A stretch of DNA of 64,000 bases from Roseburia sp. AF12-17LB (GTDB lineage: Bacteria; Bacillota; Clostridia; Lachnospirales; Lachnospiraceae). The number at the start of each line of letters is the position of its first letter. The stretch's first letter is position 1. Made by a program: the position numbers and the translations under genes. The notes beneath the pieces are model-generated. The model did not search any database, had not been told where the DNA came from, and saw nothing but the letters and a program-made list of their open reading frames with translations. Below, piece by piece: positions 63,600-64,000 of this stretch. Location of the stretch: positions 95,776-159,775 of the forward strand of contig NZ_QUHR01000007.1 in NCBI RefSeq assembly GCF_003479605.1, in the 5' to 3' direction.

Positions 63600-63697
63600 T
63601 CTGTCAATGACACTTCCTCCTTTTCCCTGAACGAAAAAAATCGCCCAGACTAGAATTTTTAATCTAATCTGAGCGATGCTTCGTCAGGCCTGTTCTC
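63600..63697 (-). repeat. 98-bp island repeat A, copy 2 (leader-terminator-RBS)
   Basis: See copy 1 at 42091-42188. Here the start region reads AAGGAGG then GTG and stops after six codons, and the ParA fragment follows in another frame. Confidence 0.8.
63634..63677 (-). terminator. Attenuator-type terminator, copy 2
   Basis: The 15-bp stem (63677-63663 with 63654-63640) has a G:C pair where copy 1 has A:T. Seven T residues follow. Confidence 0.75.
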
Positions 63698-63727
63698 TTC
63701 AAACAAGAAAACCATTTTTACATTCAT
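63659..63727 (-). CDS. Candidate leader peptide, 22 residues
   Basis: The frame opens with ATG (weak AGG site six bases before), begins MNVKMVFLFEENRPDE and ends in the terminator stem with SLRLD and TAA. The last twelve residues are kept in copy 1. A ribosome moving along it would disturb the terminator hairpin, as in drug-induced attenuation. Confidence 0.45.
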   Translation of the reverse strand: MNVKMVFLFEENRPDEASLRLD

Positions 63728-63768
63728 TGACAACCTAAATCTTATCCTACACTTTAGTTATCTCCATT

Positions 63769-63852
63769 GGGTGCTTGGATAGATTTAGTTCTCGGTGCCC
63801 GTTTTGTCTTTTCGGTGCTCCAATTACTCATTTTTATTTTTTTTCGGTGCTC
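63769..63852 (-). repeat. Short direct repeats GAGCACCG
   Basis: On the minus strand related words lie at 63852-63845 (GAGCACCG), 63821-63814 (GAGCACCG), 63801-63794 (GGGCACCG) and 63776-63769 (AAGCACCC), spaced 20-31 bases. They stand before the leader peptide. Similar words occur before copy 1. Confidence 0.45.
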
Positions 63853-63871
63853 GCAAGCACCATAAAATAAA

Positions 63872-63906
63872 AATGCAACAATGAATTTTTACGATCATTG
63901 TTGCAA
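63872..63906 (-). terminator. Terminator downstream of the tRNA-Arg remnant
   Basis: TGCAACAATGA and TCATTGTTGCA form a perfect 11-bp stem, followed on the minus strand by T/A-rich DNA. It has kept its place after the tRNA 3' end. Confidence 0.65.
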
Positions 63907-63914
63907 AAAATCGA

Positions 63915-63956
63915 TGTTCCCGGCGGGAATTGAACCCACAACTAGCGCTTAGGAGT
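63915..63956 (-). other. 3' part of tRNA-Arg (CCT), probable attachment-site remnant
   Basis: On the minus strand ACTCCTAAG (anticodon loop with CCT) is followed by a variable region, a T arm GTGGGTTCAATTCCCGC and an acceptor strand CGGGAAC. The 5' half of the tRNA is absent: bases before the anticodon loop do not pair with the stem. Integrases commonly use tRNA 3' halves as crossover sites, so this is probably one end of an integrative element. Confidence 0.7.
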
Positions 63957-64000
63957 TCAAGTCACTACAGAAAATCTATGTTTTTCTTGGTCAACATAAG

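Noticed and set aside
63769..63852. CRISPR-like repeats
   Set aside because: The repeat words are only 8 bases, degenerate and unevenly spaced, with no cas genes in the window.

Overview
The window looks like a chromosomal segment of a motile, Gram-positive, low-G+C gut Firmicute, most likely a Lachnospiraceae member (Roseburia/Agathobacter/Coprococcus-like). Evidence: spmA/spmB, a Spo0A-type regulator and RicT (sporulation lineage); strong AGGAGG ribosome-binding sites; a class B sortase and lipoproteins (single membrane); four chemoreceptors; and a Bacillus-type order yaaO-gmk-yaaR-holB-ricT-trmN6-rsmI. The genus is an inference.

Core half (1-42 kb). 1-4.4 kb: DUF951, Sir2, sortase B, tRNA-fMet, and spmA-response regulator-spmB. 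4.6-6.3 kb: a DUF885 lipoprotein. 6.35-15.8 kb: a sugar-acquisition regulon on the minus strand (binding protein, two permeases, YesM/YesN two-component pair, GH30 glycosidase), followed upstream by a frameshifted chemoreceptor gene whose promoter carries the same 45-bp palindromic element as the binding-protein promoter. 16-22.8 kb: housekeeping cluster. 23.2-26.7 kb: a Spo0A-like regulator and a GHKL kinase with a 14-residue amphipathic peptide gene on the opposite strand between them, then a MobA-like protein. 26.7-29.1 kb: AbiEi/AbiEii pair, an ArgR-like protein and a DnaA-box cluster. 29.1-42 kb: DacF, TrmB, hemerythrin, DUF1638, tRNA-Lys, an acidic repeat protein, an EAL protein, a chemoreceptor, a MATE pump and a GH13 enzyme.

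Accessory half (42-64 kb). This part is a mosaic full of gene remnants: dUTPase, a LexA-like protein without its DNA-binding part, an ISL3 transposase, an EEP nuclease, two bile-salt-hydrolase C-termini, a 5'-truncated SdpI, an internally deleted ACR3 arsenite pump, an isochorismatase-like fragment, and ParA. Intact cargo includes FtsH and a minus-strand envelope-stress block (small alarmone synthetase, cardiolipin synthase, second phospholipase D protein, two-component pair, FUSC transporter). A MerR/TipAS regulator and two more chemoreceptors are also present. Two dispersed repeats tie the region together: a 113-bp repeat carrying a near-consensus minus-strand promoter (42.3 and 58.0 kb), and a 98-bp repeat carrying a short leader frame, a strong intrinsic terminator and a ribosome-binding site (42.1 and 63.6 kb). 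The right edge holds the 3' part of a tRNA-Arg(CCT), broken in the anticodon loop, which resembles an integrative-element attachment site.

Best candidates for something new: the Spo0A-like regulator/peptide/GHKL kinase unit (23.2-25.7 kb); the shared operator joining a chemoreceptor to a sugar ABC operon (13.6 and 15.9 kb); the DnaA-box cluster between converging genes (28.9 kb); and the repeated leader-attenuator module of the island.
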